A DNA stretch of 64,000 bases from Blasia pusilla (taxonomy: Eukaryota; Marchantiophyta; Marchantiopsida; Blasiales): NCBI GenBank assembly GCA_050084515.1, contig CM114271.1:63736001-63800000 (forward strand), given 5' to 3'. Shown here in pieces: positions 23,477 through 36,169 of this stretch (within the stretch, counting starts at the first letter, position 1; each line of letters begins with the position of its first letter). The position numbers were made by a program, and so were the translations under genes. The notes beneath the pieces are model-generated. The model ran no database searches, was not told where the DNA came from, and was given only the letters and a program-made list of their open reading frames with translations.

Positions 23477-23781
23477 TCCAGGCTCCGCAAGCTAAAATCC
23501 TCCAATATCAACCAGTCCAAAAGCCAATCCCTTGCCACGCCCTTTCACTAAGTGCCTCGACTTTTCTGCCCTTCCACTCTTCGTCCCAAACTTATTAACA
23601 GTCCCGTCGAGCGCAAAACGTAATTATTTCTTCCTCCACCGCCAAGCGATCTGAGCGCGGGGAGTCGCAGGAAACGAAGAAGCAGCACCCGAAGAAGCCT
23701 TGAGACGAAAGTTTCAGGATGTCAGTGCGTCGTGTGTTCGTTCATGGCGTCTCATCCGCTCATTATTAGTTAGTCCGATCT

Positions 23782-24156
23782 ATGTCAGCCCTGTACATCA
23801 CTGCTCCGATCGTTACGGTTCTCCCTCTTTTTTTTCTTCTCCATCTAGCCTATCCACGTGTCCTGCACAGTCCAGGAACTACACCCCTCTCAAAGGCCCC
23901 CACACTAGTTGTTGTGCGTAGCCCAGTCTCTGAGCTCCTCGTCTTCTACCCCCTCAAGTCAAACCGCGAAAACCGTGCTGGACGGCCTTCAGCCACAAAC
24001 TCTTGGAAGCGCTTTTCGGACACAGGCGAGCCACGCGCGGTTCACTGGACTGACCACGCGGTAGAAGATTTCAAATCTTCTGACGACGCGTTCGAGTCTA
24101 CATCTTGGATCTACGACCATCCTACGATTGAAGATCTAGAGACTACCAGGTCGTGA
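23782..24156 (+). CDS. Hypothetical protein with N-terminal hydrophobic segment
   Basis: This is an ATG-initiated frame of 124 codons. Residues 5-28 are hydrophobic (APIVTVLPLFFLLHL), consistent with a signal peptide or membrane anchor. The rest is hydrophilic and ends acidic (DHAVEDFKSSDDAFES, then IEDLETT). I do not recognise it. The local composition is less AT-rich than nearby transposon DNA and it lies divergently to the DUF1475 exon, which slightly favours a real exon. A Helitron end follows at 24319, so a gene could have been cut there. A chance ORF remains quite possible. Confidence 0.25.
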   Translation: MSALYITAPIVTVLPLFFLLHLAYPRVLHSPGTTPLSKAPTLVVVRSPVSELLVFYPLKSNRENRAGRPSATNSWKRFSDTGEPRAVHWTDHAVEDFKSSDDAFESTSWIYDHPTIEDLETTRS

Positions 24157-24318
24157 ATTTGCACTAATCTATACTCATGCGCTCCCGGTGGCTGCCACCT
24201 TAGAGGATCCTCAATTTTTTCTACACCCAAAACTTTTGCATTCAGTAATGATGGGAGTTTTTGCGACGCCAATATTACCAGAATTAGTTATTAAGGATTG
24301 ATGTGCTTTTCTTTATTA

Positions 24319-24345
24319 CTAGTAAGGTGCCCGTTCGATTCACGG
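24319..24345 (-). mobile_element. Helitron 3' end (minus strand)
   Basis: Read on the minus strand, a hairpin with stem CCCGT/ACGGG and a 7-base loop is followed by CACCTTA and CTAG at 24322-24319, then T. This is the Helitron 3' signature and is shared with 43878-43905 and 56236-56262. The 5' end of this copy was not identified to the right. Confidence 0.65.
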
Positions 24346-27300
24346 GTACATAAATTTGTCATAAATTTCAATGACTCGTGTTCAACCCTAAACATAGTCG
24401 GCCCCCATAGCACGCGGAGAGAACTAGCGATTGATTCCAGAGTCCCGTTTTGGTTCAAAATTGTAACGGTTATGTCAGCACTCCGTAAATCTTTGTGGTC
24501 CGTGAGCATTGAGCTCTTCAGGTTTCTCTTCCGGCTTAACCCAGAAATTATTACATTTACCTTCCGCCACAGTCCATTTTACTTTCCACCACAGTTATTT
24601 CCTCCTTGATGAGGTGCCAAAGAAATTTCCGTCCTCATGGCTACATTTGCTCCCAAGGGCCACTTGGCATAACGCTTCAAGGAATGATACAGGGAAAAGA
24701 AGAAGTTTGTTCCGATCATTTGGATCTTCCATATGGAACTCAAAAAGGCCACGAACTTCTTCGAAAGCTCTTTAGATCAAAGCCAACATGCCGAACATGG
24801 AAGTGGCCGTGGTTAAGAATGATGGTAATAATGGAGCGACGCAGACTAATGAAGCTCGACATGGTATGGCTTGCAGGTTGCGTTCGCGCCTCCTCGAGTG
24901 GTAGGTAATGTGGAGTGTGAGCACACTCCGCATACAACCTAGCTTTTAGATCTTGCTCTTGTATTTAAATCGGAGGCTATATCTGGTAGCGTGAGCACTG
25001 ATCATGAGTCTCAGTGACTTGGACCACCAAGGATCCGATCTGGAGCTCAGGCTCATCCAGATTCAGCTATGAATGAGTCACAAAAAAATTTGAACAAATT
25101 AGTTCTACTGCTTGATTCTAGTGAATGAACATACCGGTCCATGTCTCCATCGAAGAAGAGTATAACCCCGTCTCCCAACTGGACACTAAATACCCATGAG
25201 ATCAAAGGAGCAATTAAAAAGGGCTATGAAGGAAGTCAGTACAAGAATGATTGCTAGCAAGCAATTGGATCATGGTTGGACACCTGTTTTGTGCCCATAT
25301 TCAACTTCTTGCAGTGTAGATTTTTCTTGTAGATGCGCCTTGGAATTCAAGGCGAAACTTACTCTATTGACAGAAAATGTACAATCAATGCGAAATCTTG
25401 TCGCTCCTAGACTTTCAAATAAAGAAAGTAAAAAAAAACTGAGAAAAGGCCCTAGGCCGTGTCACCTCAATTGATATCATCACAGATGTATTTCCCAATC
25501 ACTACCTTTGTATTGGCCTTGGCTCTCTTGTGACATGTTGCCATGGCTGCTTCGATGTTCTCCTTCTTTCCAGCTCAAGTCTTGAGCATGCTAACTTGAA
25601 GAGCGCAGCCAAAGGATAATGACAACTTCCATGGCTTTCCAGTGTTCAAAGCATTCATTGTGTTAAGGTTCAATGTTGCCTCCTCCTAGACAGCTAACAT
25701 GAGAGTGGCTCTAGCGTGCATTTAGATGCATGAGTGGACGGATACAGGGATTATTGTTGTGTTTTTGGCCCTCATCATAGTTGTGTTGCTTAGTGTGGGA
25801 GTGGCTCAGCAGGCGCGCGCTCAAAATTATTGGCACTTTTAACTTCGCCGTGCGTGGTGTGATTGCGTGGGAGGACGCATGTTTCATCGTCGTTGAAGGA
25901 ATGAGTTCTCTTCCAGTGTCATGGTTGATGTGTATGGTTTGCTCTCCATGCGCCTCTTGATCGCACCTTGTATGAGACTCATGATTAACCGCCTGTAGCT
26001 TCCTTTTTTGATGTGGCAGCAAGAGAGGAGCATGAGCGGGGGTTGGAATACTCAATTTTGTGGGAGTGACTTTGGATCCATGGGAGTGGCTTCAGATCCG
26101 CGAGAAGGCTCACATTCTCTGCGGACGGATGTGGGGAACCCACAGCAAGAGCTACAAATGATGCAATTGCATAGAGAGAAAGGAGATAAATGTACATTGT
26201 AAGCGTCGATGTGTGTGAGGAGATCAAATGCACTCAATCATTAGAAAATTACCCTCTTGCTGGTAACTTGGCGATCAGAATTACCTTGCCACACCCTCCG
26301 TCGCGAATAGTTTCCGCCCCACCTTCGCCTACGCTGGCACTTGCTCCGTGATATGAAAGTCGATTTATTCCTTCTCCATAGTAAGTAACACGTTAAATTT
26401 ATTTGCGGTAAAGGGGGTTTGAAGGCCACCACATGTCTTCCTCCAACAAGTTGCCATATATCACTAAGATGTGTCGCTACTGCTCCCACTACACACACAC
26501 AAAATCAAGTAAATAAAGCAACCTATCAAACGACGACACCCTAAAGATCTGATTCGGAAGTACCATAAGTATCACATTGTTTTTCCAAGGCTTCACTTCT
26601 AATAGCTTAGTGGTTTTTCCCCTTTAATAGATTTAGTAACCCCCCCCCCCCCCCCAATGTTTGGTTAATAGTATAGAATTAGGACTCGGTCCCACGCGGC
26701 CGGCTCGCTTCCCAATCGCAATCGGGGTCGCTGCAATCGTTGTATAGCAACCATGTTATTTCCTTCTTGTCGGTTGGAAATAGGTGGTAATATGGTCGCA
26801 AAACTTGCACGTGTGTTTTAACGGCACGAATTTGGTTCAAGTCCCATGAATGCCATCTGTCGGATCAACAAAGATCCGAAACCCTAGGGCCGGGTCCTAG
26901 CAACCCCGGCCGCATGGGATTGGGTTCTTAATGGTAACTTCTTTTGGCCGCATAAATGAGGGTCGTCACGACCCTGCACGCGTCTATGGGATAAGGCCCT
27001 CAGCCAGTGTGCGGTATGATGTATCGGGTGGCAAACTCTATGGTAAAAAAAAGTAATACGGGTGTACTTTGTGGTTTACTTCTGCCCATCAATCCACCAT
27101 TGCATGGCCAATCAGTCCACACCTATCTATGTCGATTTTTTCAAAGCCTTTACCTTCGCGGTTCGCGTTATTAACTAGAGCGAGGGAACACTAGTACTTT
27201 GTTGCACTAGGATGCAACAAACTTGTCTGATGGTTGGAAGTGAAAACATATGGAATATAATAATGTGAAGTTATTATGTATTAGTAATCTATATTATTAC

Positions 27301-27974
27301 GGGGCGCCTCTACATATATGTCTCTTCATAAATACTCGCTAGGGGCGGCTCCACAACGCATATTTGCTTCCCGATGGGCATGGCCTCTAGCTAATATACT
27401 AGACTACATGGCAGAAATTCATAAGCAGATTCTCCTAGGATTCTAAGCGGAGACTGCTACTTAGGCCGACGCACGCTTAATTTTGGATTAATCTCGGATC
27501 TGAATAGCTAGAGGAGATGGCAATTAGACGCAGCCGTTTCAAACTCCTAGCCCCAGTATGGTGAGTTCGCGCAAGCGCAACACCGTTGCTAGCACCTCCA
27601 TCGCTATTCCTTAGTATTATCGCCGGTTGTTCAAGCCTTCCCTCTCACGCTCGATTGATTCTCCACCAATCCTGGCAAGAATTTTCAAGCTCATGCGTGT
27701 GATGAGGAGTTTGGCTGCAACAAACTACCCACCTGCACACGATCGTCATTCACCTCATGCTGGAGCAACATTTATTTTCTGTCTTGGTTCATCATCCCTC
27801 TGAACTTTGGTATTTCACACTCAGCTTATGCTTTATGGTTCTCTAGGTAATCTTTTTTTTTCGCATCTGTTTGATACTCCTTTGTGCCGCGCTTGCTTCA
27901 TTACCTCGTATGTGCTAAGGTTTGCACTCTCCTTCTTCAAGATGGCACTTACATGGATTTTATTTTCTTCATGT
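24346..27974. other. Gene-free interval with a C homopolymer
   Basis: Short plus-strand frames at 24509-24908 and 25196-25474 and a minus-strand frame near 26200-25985 have no recognisable domain. A run of 16 C lies at 26640-26655. The stretch 26690-27000 is GC-rich with GGCCGGCTCGC and GGGTCGTCACGACCC (a 15-base palindromic string) but I cannot assign it. Confidence 0.35.
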
Positions 27975-28205
27975 TGGTCTGCTTGCCTCTCATCAGAGCC
28001 GTTAGCTATTAGTGTGATGTGCACAACTTCCTCTCTTGCTATGCTCTAAATTCGGTCCTTGAGGCGTGCTTGTTTCCGATTAGAGCCGCTAGGTGGTACT
28101 ATGGTACGTGTAGCTCCGGCTCTAGCTATGTTCTCAATTTGGTCATGGCGGATTTCTTGCTTCGATTAGGGCCGTTGCCTCATAGTTTGATGTGCGCAAC
28201 TCTGT
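27975..28205. repeat. Three degenerate tandem units of about 80 bases
   Basis: Three consecutive units share a 'GCTTGYYTCYRATYAGRGCCGYT' start and a 'GTGATGTGCACAACT...CTATG.TCT.AATT.GGTC' continuation, at about 27975, 28062 and 28148. The units have diverged strongly. The local ORFs across them are by-products of the repeat. Confidence 0.55.
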
Positions 28206-31033
28206 GTCCTACCATGCACTGAGGAAGGCTAGTGCATTGTGAATATGCGTTGTTAGCTCCATCTTTTGCCTTCTATCTTTGCCCATGTAGATGGTCGATG
28301 AGGTGTGCTACATCGTGCAATGCATTTATCCTCATGCCGTATTCAAGGAAAATTTCTAACTATCAAGCAAGAATTCTGCTACTATAGTGCCGTGAGATGC
28401 CCAAAGCCAAATTGCCTTGCTGCCATAGCAAAGTGAACCTAAACTTGCTCAATTTCAGGTATTTTGAAGGCAAGCATAGTCAATGGATGCTCTGATAGCT
28501 CAAGCAATGTTCGTGTTACTAACCAAAATCTAGGAATATGGTATTTTTCTTTGAATGGCTATCTACTTATGTTCTGCATTATGTCCTTCTATCTTTGTGG
28601 ATACATGTATTTTCCATACTACTTGTAGAGCAAAAGCAGTTCTACAGAACATTCTGATTTTTCCCGAATGTGGTGTAGCAACTTTCCTCATGCATCCGCA
28701 TTTATATGTGTGCTCCTCTCTACCATGTGTTTAGTTACTTAGGTGCTACTCTCTGCAAGTGCTTCAAGTAAAACTAATATTTCGTTGGTAATGGACAATA
28801 TTATCATGGTCATATGATTCAAACTTGATGTAGAGTTGCAGGCTTTGAAATCAACATTGCTAAAGCCACTTCTCTACTGGCCTACTACAATTAATTCAAT
28901 TCACAACATTAGACACTGGAATACTATGCTTACCTCAAACCTGTTATGGCAATTGAATCCTGCCATGCATCTCTGATTTGTGGAACCATATGTTTTATCA
29001 TCACTTGATTTCTTCTAGCAAGAATATGCATGTGACTTGAGCATTACACTAGGCAGAGCACCAAGCAAAAGCACCATTCTTTTGCTACCTCTGGCAACAA
29101 TTAGGATACATCCAAATTAAAGTGCCACCATAAGCTTGAGGAACATGAGCCCAAACTCATTCTAGCCATATTAGGTACTAAATGTAAGTAACAACATTTG
29201 CACTGGTGAGATCATTCTAGTTAGCAAGACTTAAGGAGCCTATCTTCGACTCTTGGCACTTTCTCCACTACTCTATCACATCTAAAGCTCAATCCCCGCT
29301 ATATGAACTGAAGTATATTCTACTTAATTATAGAAGCTATTCCAACAGGCGGTGAATTCAACTAAATAACACATCCTCTCCATTACTCAATAGTAGTGTT
29401 ATTGTTTCTAGTTTAGAATATATATATGCATTGAACAATGATAGTACACATGCACATAAGACTAATGTTCAATGTGTTGTCTGGTTGCTACACTACTACT
29501 AGGAAATGTACTGCTCTGTTATAGTCTTAGCAAACTAATTTCCCTCTACCTCAAGGATTCACTTTGCTTAAAGTGATATATCAGCTCCATCATATGAGCT
29601 GTAACTAGAGAACTCCTATATGTGCAAAACTAATTTTGATACTCAAAGCAGCAAACAAAATCACCATCCTTTTGCTGCCTCTCGTTGTGTTTAGGATCAC
29701 TTAACCCAAAATAACATCATAAGCTTGAGGATATAATACCCATTTTGCTATGGTTGGTTGCAATAGGATTTATCCAAATTAAAGGGAGACCATAAGCTTA
29801 AGGTACATGAGCCCCAACTCCTTATAGCCACATTTGGTGCTACATATAAGTAACAACACTTGTAGTGATGATATCATTCTAGGTAACAACACTTAAGAAG
29901 CCCATCTTCAACTCTTGGCACTTGCTTCAGTACTGTTCCAGATCTAAATCTCAATCCCCACTAAGTCTACTGAACCATATTCTGTTGAACTGCAGAATAT
30001 ATAAGCTTCAGGTAAATAAGACCCAACTCACTCTAGGCCGGATTAGTTATTGCATGTAAGTAGCAACACTTGAAGTGGTGATGTCATTCCAAATAGTGCG
30101 TAGTAGTTAAGGTGCCCATATTCAACTCTTACCACTTAATGTAGTATTGTACCACACTAAGTTGAATTCCCACTACCTGAACTGAACCATACTCTAATAA
30201 ATTGCGGAAGCCAATAACTAAGCGATAATCTACTACAACGTAAGCTATAGAATATACTAAGCAACATAAGTTTTGTGATGCTCTTGTAGAAGATGTTTAA
30301 TAATTGCACACTCATATAGGCCCATCTACTAGATTCATCAAATATGTGCATAGCACATATTACCCTTGAGCTACCCATCAGAGCCAAATGTAGTACAATA
30401 GATTTAGCTACAGTTTGTTCTATGCTTAGTCCTTCTACCAAAGTAGTACATCTACTTCAACGATAAGCTTGCACCATTGTAGTGGTATAGCTCTCAAGCA
30501 CTTCAAGCCTCTCATCAAAGAAACTTACCTTCGAATATCAAAATAATGACTTGTTTATGATACAATCACTAGGAGTCCGCTGATCCTTATTCTATTGCTA
30601 ATATAATGTAAACATGAGTAAGAAAACGAGCTTATCAGAGGCCCTACTCAAACACACATTTATAATCTCACACTAAGATTAGGTTGAAGCTTACCTTGTG
30701 TAGCACATGTACATCACTTGCACAAGATTTGACTCTACACAACCGGTTCAACATCATAATTTGGTTGATAGCTATTAAATTCTCAACCTTAGTTGGAATA
30801 TATACAATATGGGAATAATTTCTCAACCAAGCTCATGTGGTAGGGCCAGTCCAAACGCTGCCAAAAGGACACGCCTGTTCAACAAGAGCACATTGAACAA
30901 GTAACAAGATTTCAAGAGAGGAAAAGTTGCTGTGCTAAGAAGATTAGCAAGTAGGCCACAATGCCAAAGGTGTCCATTTGCATATATGTACATCAAGAAA
31001 TGCAATTAAATATGTTTTCTATCAATAAAACAA
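28206..31033. repeat. Gene-free interval with diverged repeat units of about 220 bases
   Basis: Units beginning near 29110, 29770 and 30000 share the landmarks CCATAAGCTTGAGG, CATGAGCCC.AACTC, TGTAAGTAACAACA, GAT.TCATTCTAG, CTTAAGGAGCC.ATCTTC and AACTCTTGGCACTT, then AATCCCC.CTA and TGAACC. The last two are adjacent; the first is separated by about 430 bases that include another related segment (ACCATCCTTTTGCTGCCTCT at 29664, echoing 29075). No gene is seen. The region is probably the non-coding flank of the Helitron relic that starts at about 31034. Confidence 0.55.
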
Positions 31034-34000
31034 ATGCAATATTGTGGATATTATGGTTATGTGCAATACTGGAGCCCACGTTCACATATGTATCCACTTG
31101 AATCTAATTGCAACCCACCGTATGCTTTATGCAAAGGTTTCTCAAAAGACCACATAACTCCCCAACCTAGTAAATTTTGTGTGTGTGATATCTGCATTGC
31201 ATATATACCACTCACACATTTCAATGTATACATGACCTCGACATATATCAGGTTAGTCCTAAGCATGGATCCTCTGCAAATGCAACTTTTACCTATTGTG
31301 GACTCTATAATAGGTGTTGAAAGGAAATTTAATGGTTTTCATAGGGGATTCTTCTCTATGACCTCTTTCCTAGATCCTCCTTTAATAGGATTCAATCTAA
31401 CCAATAAATTAGATGGTATCCACTCACATATCCCACTAGTTGTGAGACAGATTATGTGCATTAACCTACAAATCAATCCACTATTCAAGGATTACATGAC
31501 TTTAATAGAGTTACCAAACCTATTATCTGGGTTGATTGTGTTACCTCCATCTTCAGTGCATAGCATAATAAAATCATCCCAAGAGGAAGGCCAACTTACT
31601 CATATTATGAACCATGACCCTTATCACCCTGAGCTTAACAATCTCCAAGATGTAGCTTACTCCTTGCCTATGCAGAAAAGGACTTCTACATACATTTATG
31701 ACAATGGGAGTCTGTCCCTGCGTACAAGTGCTTCCTCAAGAGTTGACCTACTGATAGATGCCTCTAATACATCTCATGACCTGAATCTCACAATAGAAAC
31801 AACCTCCTTCCCATTCATTTTTCCCTTCCATCGTGACTATTTAGTTGGCCTTAACACCTTCTCAAAATATATGCGTAATTGATCTCACCAGTTTTTTAGT
31901 CCATTTTCATTGTACAAGCCATAAACATTGTTGATGCACCAATTACACCAATCTATTGCCCTATGTTCAAACTCACACACGTTTATACTTAATAAAGAGC
32001 TAGATAAACTAAAGAAGGGCAAGCCTCACCTTTCTAAAGAAGACTTATATCATCACCTGTCAAAGTACTCAGTAAGTCCTTAGATACCATGTAGCCTATC
32101 CTAACATAGGCGGCATCTAAAAGATCTTAAGGCTATGGTGCATAAATAGAGGATGCCTCATTTATTCCTAACTTTCATTTTGGATGAGGTGTCTGCTACA
32201 AGATGGTTAGAATCCACTTATATAGAATCAATAGTAATCAAATTCAACCCCACTTTTACTTGGCTTGATGCTCCAACTAAGTGCCTTCAACTTTTCTATG
32301 TCATGCTTCATTTGTTTCTCTCATCCTTCATTTTTTCAGGGCCTCAAATACTTGGTAATGTTTATGACTACCTTATCCACTATGAGTTTCAGGGCAAAGG
32401 TAGTCTCCATTGCCACATGATACTTTGGATCGATGAAGCTGATTTACAACATGTGATGTCAAAGTTTTGTACCTATATTCTTATATGTGGCATGCCAATC
32501 CCAAGCCTCACAACATGCCTCCAAGGCAACATGCAAGCTTTTTGACCTTCTTCTAAACTTAGTACTGCACGACCAACTCCATAAATGCAAGGAGGAGGTC
32601 TGTGTCATTAGGACGAAGAGCTGCAAGCCTTATTGCAGGCTTGGATTCCGTGGAAGTGTAAATCCTAACCCTAATTTATTCATTGATCCTACAACTATGA
32701 AGCATAATTATTACAAGCATCGCTTGAACACTGTAATGTGATCCCTTACCATCTACTCCTTTTAGTATTATGGGGAGCTCACATGAATATTCAAAGAGTT
32801 ACAAATGCATATTGGTCGTTTTATTTGCTAAAATATGCTCTCAAATCTAAGCCGACTGGCTCCCTAGATATAGATACAGAGACGGCCAAGTGTCTTGGTC
32901 TCGAAGGTTTGGATGAATTTAAGTTCATGTTAGTCTCAGATATTGTGTTGAATAGATCGGTTTCTTTAACAAAGGCTCCCTCCACGTCTCTGCAAATACC
33001 TATGATTTATAGATCTAGAGTTGTCCACTACATTGATTCAAATCCTCCGAGCAAGAAGCCATACTATTTTTATGCTAAGCCGTTGGATCAACATACTTAC
33101 ATGAATGTGCTCATAGAGGGATTGTCAAATCTATGGATGATATTCATGACTTGATTAAATCCCATGTTATTTCGCAAGTTGTGGATTCAGGTTCATGAAG
33201 CTGAAATTCTCATTAAGGTTACAAACATACTCCATGCTCAATTAGCGACTAATCTATCTACCATGCTGTCCAATCCACCTCATTTTACTCATCTACTCGA
33301 AGTGGTTCACACTACAGAAAACTATGATGTTGACCCAAGAATACTCAATAAAGAGCAACATCTATTTTTCATGAAACTTAGGAATCTACAATCTTGCCTA
33401 ATGGTCCTTTCAGAACCACCAGGTTGTGGCGAATCGTTCTTCACACAATCCATGTATAAGTTATGGTCTTCCAGAAAAATGTCTCCACTCCTAATTGCAA
33501 CAATAGGTGTTGCTACTGTACGTCTCCATGCAAATGCAACCACAGTTCATTCAGGATTTGCTATTCCTATTCATGGTGATCTGCCAGCAATGCCTGCTAC
33601 TTCTGATTCATACATGAGGCATAGGCTTGCTCAAATTATTGTCATTGATGATTTCTCAATGCTTAAATGCAAACTGCTCCAAGTTATAGTTATGCGTATT
33701 TCATAATGGAGGTCTCACACTCTGATGTTGCCCAACCTTTTGCAAGAAAACTATTAGTTCTGGTTGGAGATCCCTACCTGTATCCAATCATAAGACTTCA
33801 ACATATAATAGTAGCTATCATATCAGCTCACATTTGCTAAATCCTATGAGATGGTGTCTCCTATGCGACATTCTAAGGATCCTCCTTTCCATGCATTCCT
33901 GAACTCAATTAGAACAAGCTTACCTACTCAACCTCACATACTTCAATGCCTAGGGCCTTGTTTTGCGTCTGGGAAGGAAGCGACATACTATATATCATCA

Positions 34001-34600
34001 CACACAACCATCATTTGCACACACTGTGAAGATATGTTAGTTTTTAAATTGCTTTGGCATTAAGAAGAATCTTTGGTGATGCTTCAATTATGAAGGTTTT
34101 TGTACTTACTGATGCACCAACATCTACTCACTTCAATTCTTGGGTCAAAGATTCTTCTTTCCAGCAACTGACATTTTTTGCAAAGCACTGCAAGGTTATG
34201 CTTACATCAAACATCAACTTAAAAATACAAGCAGCCAATTGTTCAATTGGTTTTGTATCTGATCTTATTTATAAGGATAATATTATAGTTAAAATTTTTG
34301 TCAAGATTCTTTCCAATGATAAATATGTTGCTATTACTAAAACCAACTTCTCTACACTGAGGTATGACTAAACTCAGAAATACACTAAAAGAATATTTCC
34401 TCTAGTGTTAGGGTATGCCATGACAACTCATAAGAGCCATGGATCTACAATAGCTGGTCCATGTTTGCTGGTCATTGAATTTATTTTTGCGTATGGCCTA
34501 GCATATCTTATGTTATTACGTGTTAAGGCAAAAAGTCATCTCCAAATACTAGGTTCATTTGAGCGTTCTGATTTCTTTGTTCTTGGTCAGCTATCGTGAC
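31034..34600 (+). pseudogene. Autonomous Helitron Rep/helicase relic, copy A
   Basis: Broken plus-strand frames give the order of a RepHel protein. An N-terminal part (LQMQLLPIVDSIIGVERKFN at 31277; ICINLQ-like to LPNLLSGLIV) comes first. A Rep nuclease stretch reads YEFQGKGSLHCHMILWIDEA near 32386-32440 with the HUH motif as His-Cys-His. WGAHMNIQRVT and YLLKYALKSKPTGSLD follow near 32772-32860. A Pif1-like helicase then has Walker A decayed to EPPGCGES (33412-33435), Walker B IIVIDDFSML (33637-33666), VMLTSNINLK (34195) and the final YAMTTHKSHGSTIAGP (34411). RepHel proteins nick and unwind DNA for rolling-circle transposition. Stops and frameshifts throughout mark an old relic. The termini of its element were not located. 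Confidence 0.8.
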
Positions 34601-35205
34601 CCATTGGATTCTCCATGCAGTTGCCATAACATATCAACAAGAGGCAACTCTAGTGTTGCAAGGACTTCATCTCAAGTCTCTCAGCAAGCATAGTTCCCAG
34701 TGTTTGAGGATGAGACTAATCCAGATGTATCATTAACGATGAATTCTACAAATGAGCAACATCGCTAGGAGAGGACCTTGCCAAAGTTACTTTCCTAGAC
34801 CATCTTTACCCTTCCTTCTTTGCTTATCTATAATCCTTTCTTCTAACCTACTTTCACTAGGTGCCTTCAAGCTATCTTGATTTTTCAAGCATGATTCTTA
34901 GTGACATCACATCTAAACCTAAAGAATACAAGCCACACTTCATTTATCCGATTGAGAATCAAATAAAGTACATGGCTACCTAGGGATGGTGCATGTTTTC
35001 TGGGAGCACGGAGTAATTGGCAGGGAGATCCAATCGCTCATTAACCAAGGCCAAAGTTGGGATTCCACGTTTTGTCATATCAACAAGAATGCATCTGCAT
35101 CAAGTACTTCTCAACTGTTGATTAAGTGCTTGATTGTCTTACTCTCTGTTAAACCAACGGCTTTGTGAGCACTTCTTGTACTAACACTGACCATTTTCTA
35201 CAAGC
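34601..35205. other. Interval between the helicase relic and the 35.2-kb frame
   Basis: No gene is seen. A plus-strand stretch at about 34910-34980 (reading KEYKPHFIYPIENQIKYMA) may be coding debris linked to the frame that begins at 35206. Confidence 0.3.
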
Positions 35206-35460
35206 ATGCAAAAGAAAGCCCTCAAGTTCAAGAATGTGGACCTCAAGGAGACCACTCTGACTAGGAAAGATGCAACACACCTCTTCAACGTAATATCACG
35301 AGGCATTAGGCTAGACTAGTTGCGCGTACTCAAACATCAAATGCATGTGTCGGACAATATGCGCTTGGACATGTCCTCAACGAAGGTTAGCCATCTCATT
35401 GAAAGAATGAAAGAGGCCCAAGATAATGGCTATCTCCCGGATTTTGAGCCATTACCTATC
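35206..35460 (+). pseudogene. Unidentified coding relic downstream of the Helitron helicase
   Basis: From an ATG at 35206 one frame reads LKFKNVDLKETTLTRKDATH, then LFNVISRGIRLD, one TAG (35317-35319), and continues LRVLKHQMHVSDNMRLDMSS and VSHLIERMKEAQDNGYLPDF up to about 35460, where its protein-like character fades although the frame stays open to 35748. The residue composition is that of a real soluble, helical protein, unlike the surrounding DNA, but I recognise no family. A pyrimidine-rich stretch ending in CAAG just before 35206 could be a splice acceptor. It could be a host exon, a captured gene fragment or an accessory ORF of the Helitron. Confidence 0.4.
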
Positions 35461-36169
35461 AACGTCGACAGCCCCAATCATTTCCTTACTTTTATGAGTT
35501 TGATGATGTTATCATATTATCTCACACTCTTGGTTCAAATGCGGAAGCTTAATGTAAGCGTGGTTTTCCTTTGGGCAATTCCATTGACTTTGGTTTTGGT
35601 TCAAACTCTGCCTATGAACACAACTCTACTCTCCAGTCTCCCAACAAACGCAAGTGTACATCATAGATGCACTCTCACTTCCTGCCTATCCAACACTTTT
35701 CTTGCAAGCCTGCACTCCATATTATTACGTCTTGTTCTTGAAATGTAGTATAATGACTCCTAGCTTTTATTTCTTTGCAGGCTATTCTTACTGCTCACTA
35801 CAGGTTTTTTTTATTGAGAGAGAGTAGGGATGAGATTCCCAAGGCATGCTTTAGAGTTGTGCCACTTCTCAATGCAACTAAACTCTACTTCTTTGTATCA
35901 CCAGTATCTTATAGTTCTGCACATTTTCTTTAGTGGTTCTACACTTTTACTGATGCATGCATAAGATAATACTCATAATGTATTTAATGCTAGAGACACT
36001 TGGGCAACTATGGCATGGTACTATTTTGCTTTAGCACAATTGGACAACAATCCATTTTTGTTTCTTATTCTCAATATACATGCTTAATGGCAATTATCGT
36101 GCATTCAACCATATAGAAACAATTTACACATTCGACTCCACTCTTGAATCTACGCGTTATATTAAGCAA
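35461..36169. other. Gene-free interval
   Basis: Only AT-rich sequence and chance frames are visible. Confidence 0.3.

Noticed and set aside
25985-26201. Minus-strand frame starting MYIYLLSLYAIASFVALAV, resembling a signal peptide of a small secreted protein
   Set aside because: The rest has no cysteine pattern or homology I recognise, and the setting is transposon-rich; a chance ORF is more likely.
26780-26860. Possible tRNA (a GGTTCAAGTCC string resembling a T arm)
   Set aside because: No acceptor stem, D arm or anticodon stem could be fitted around it.
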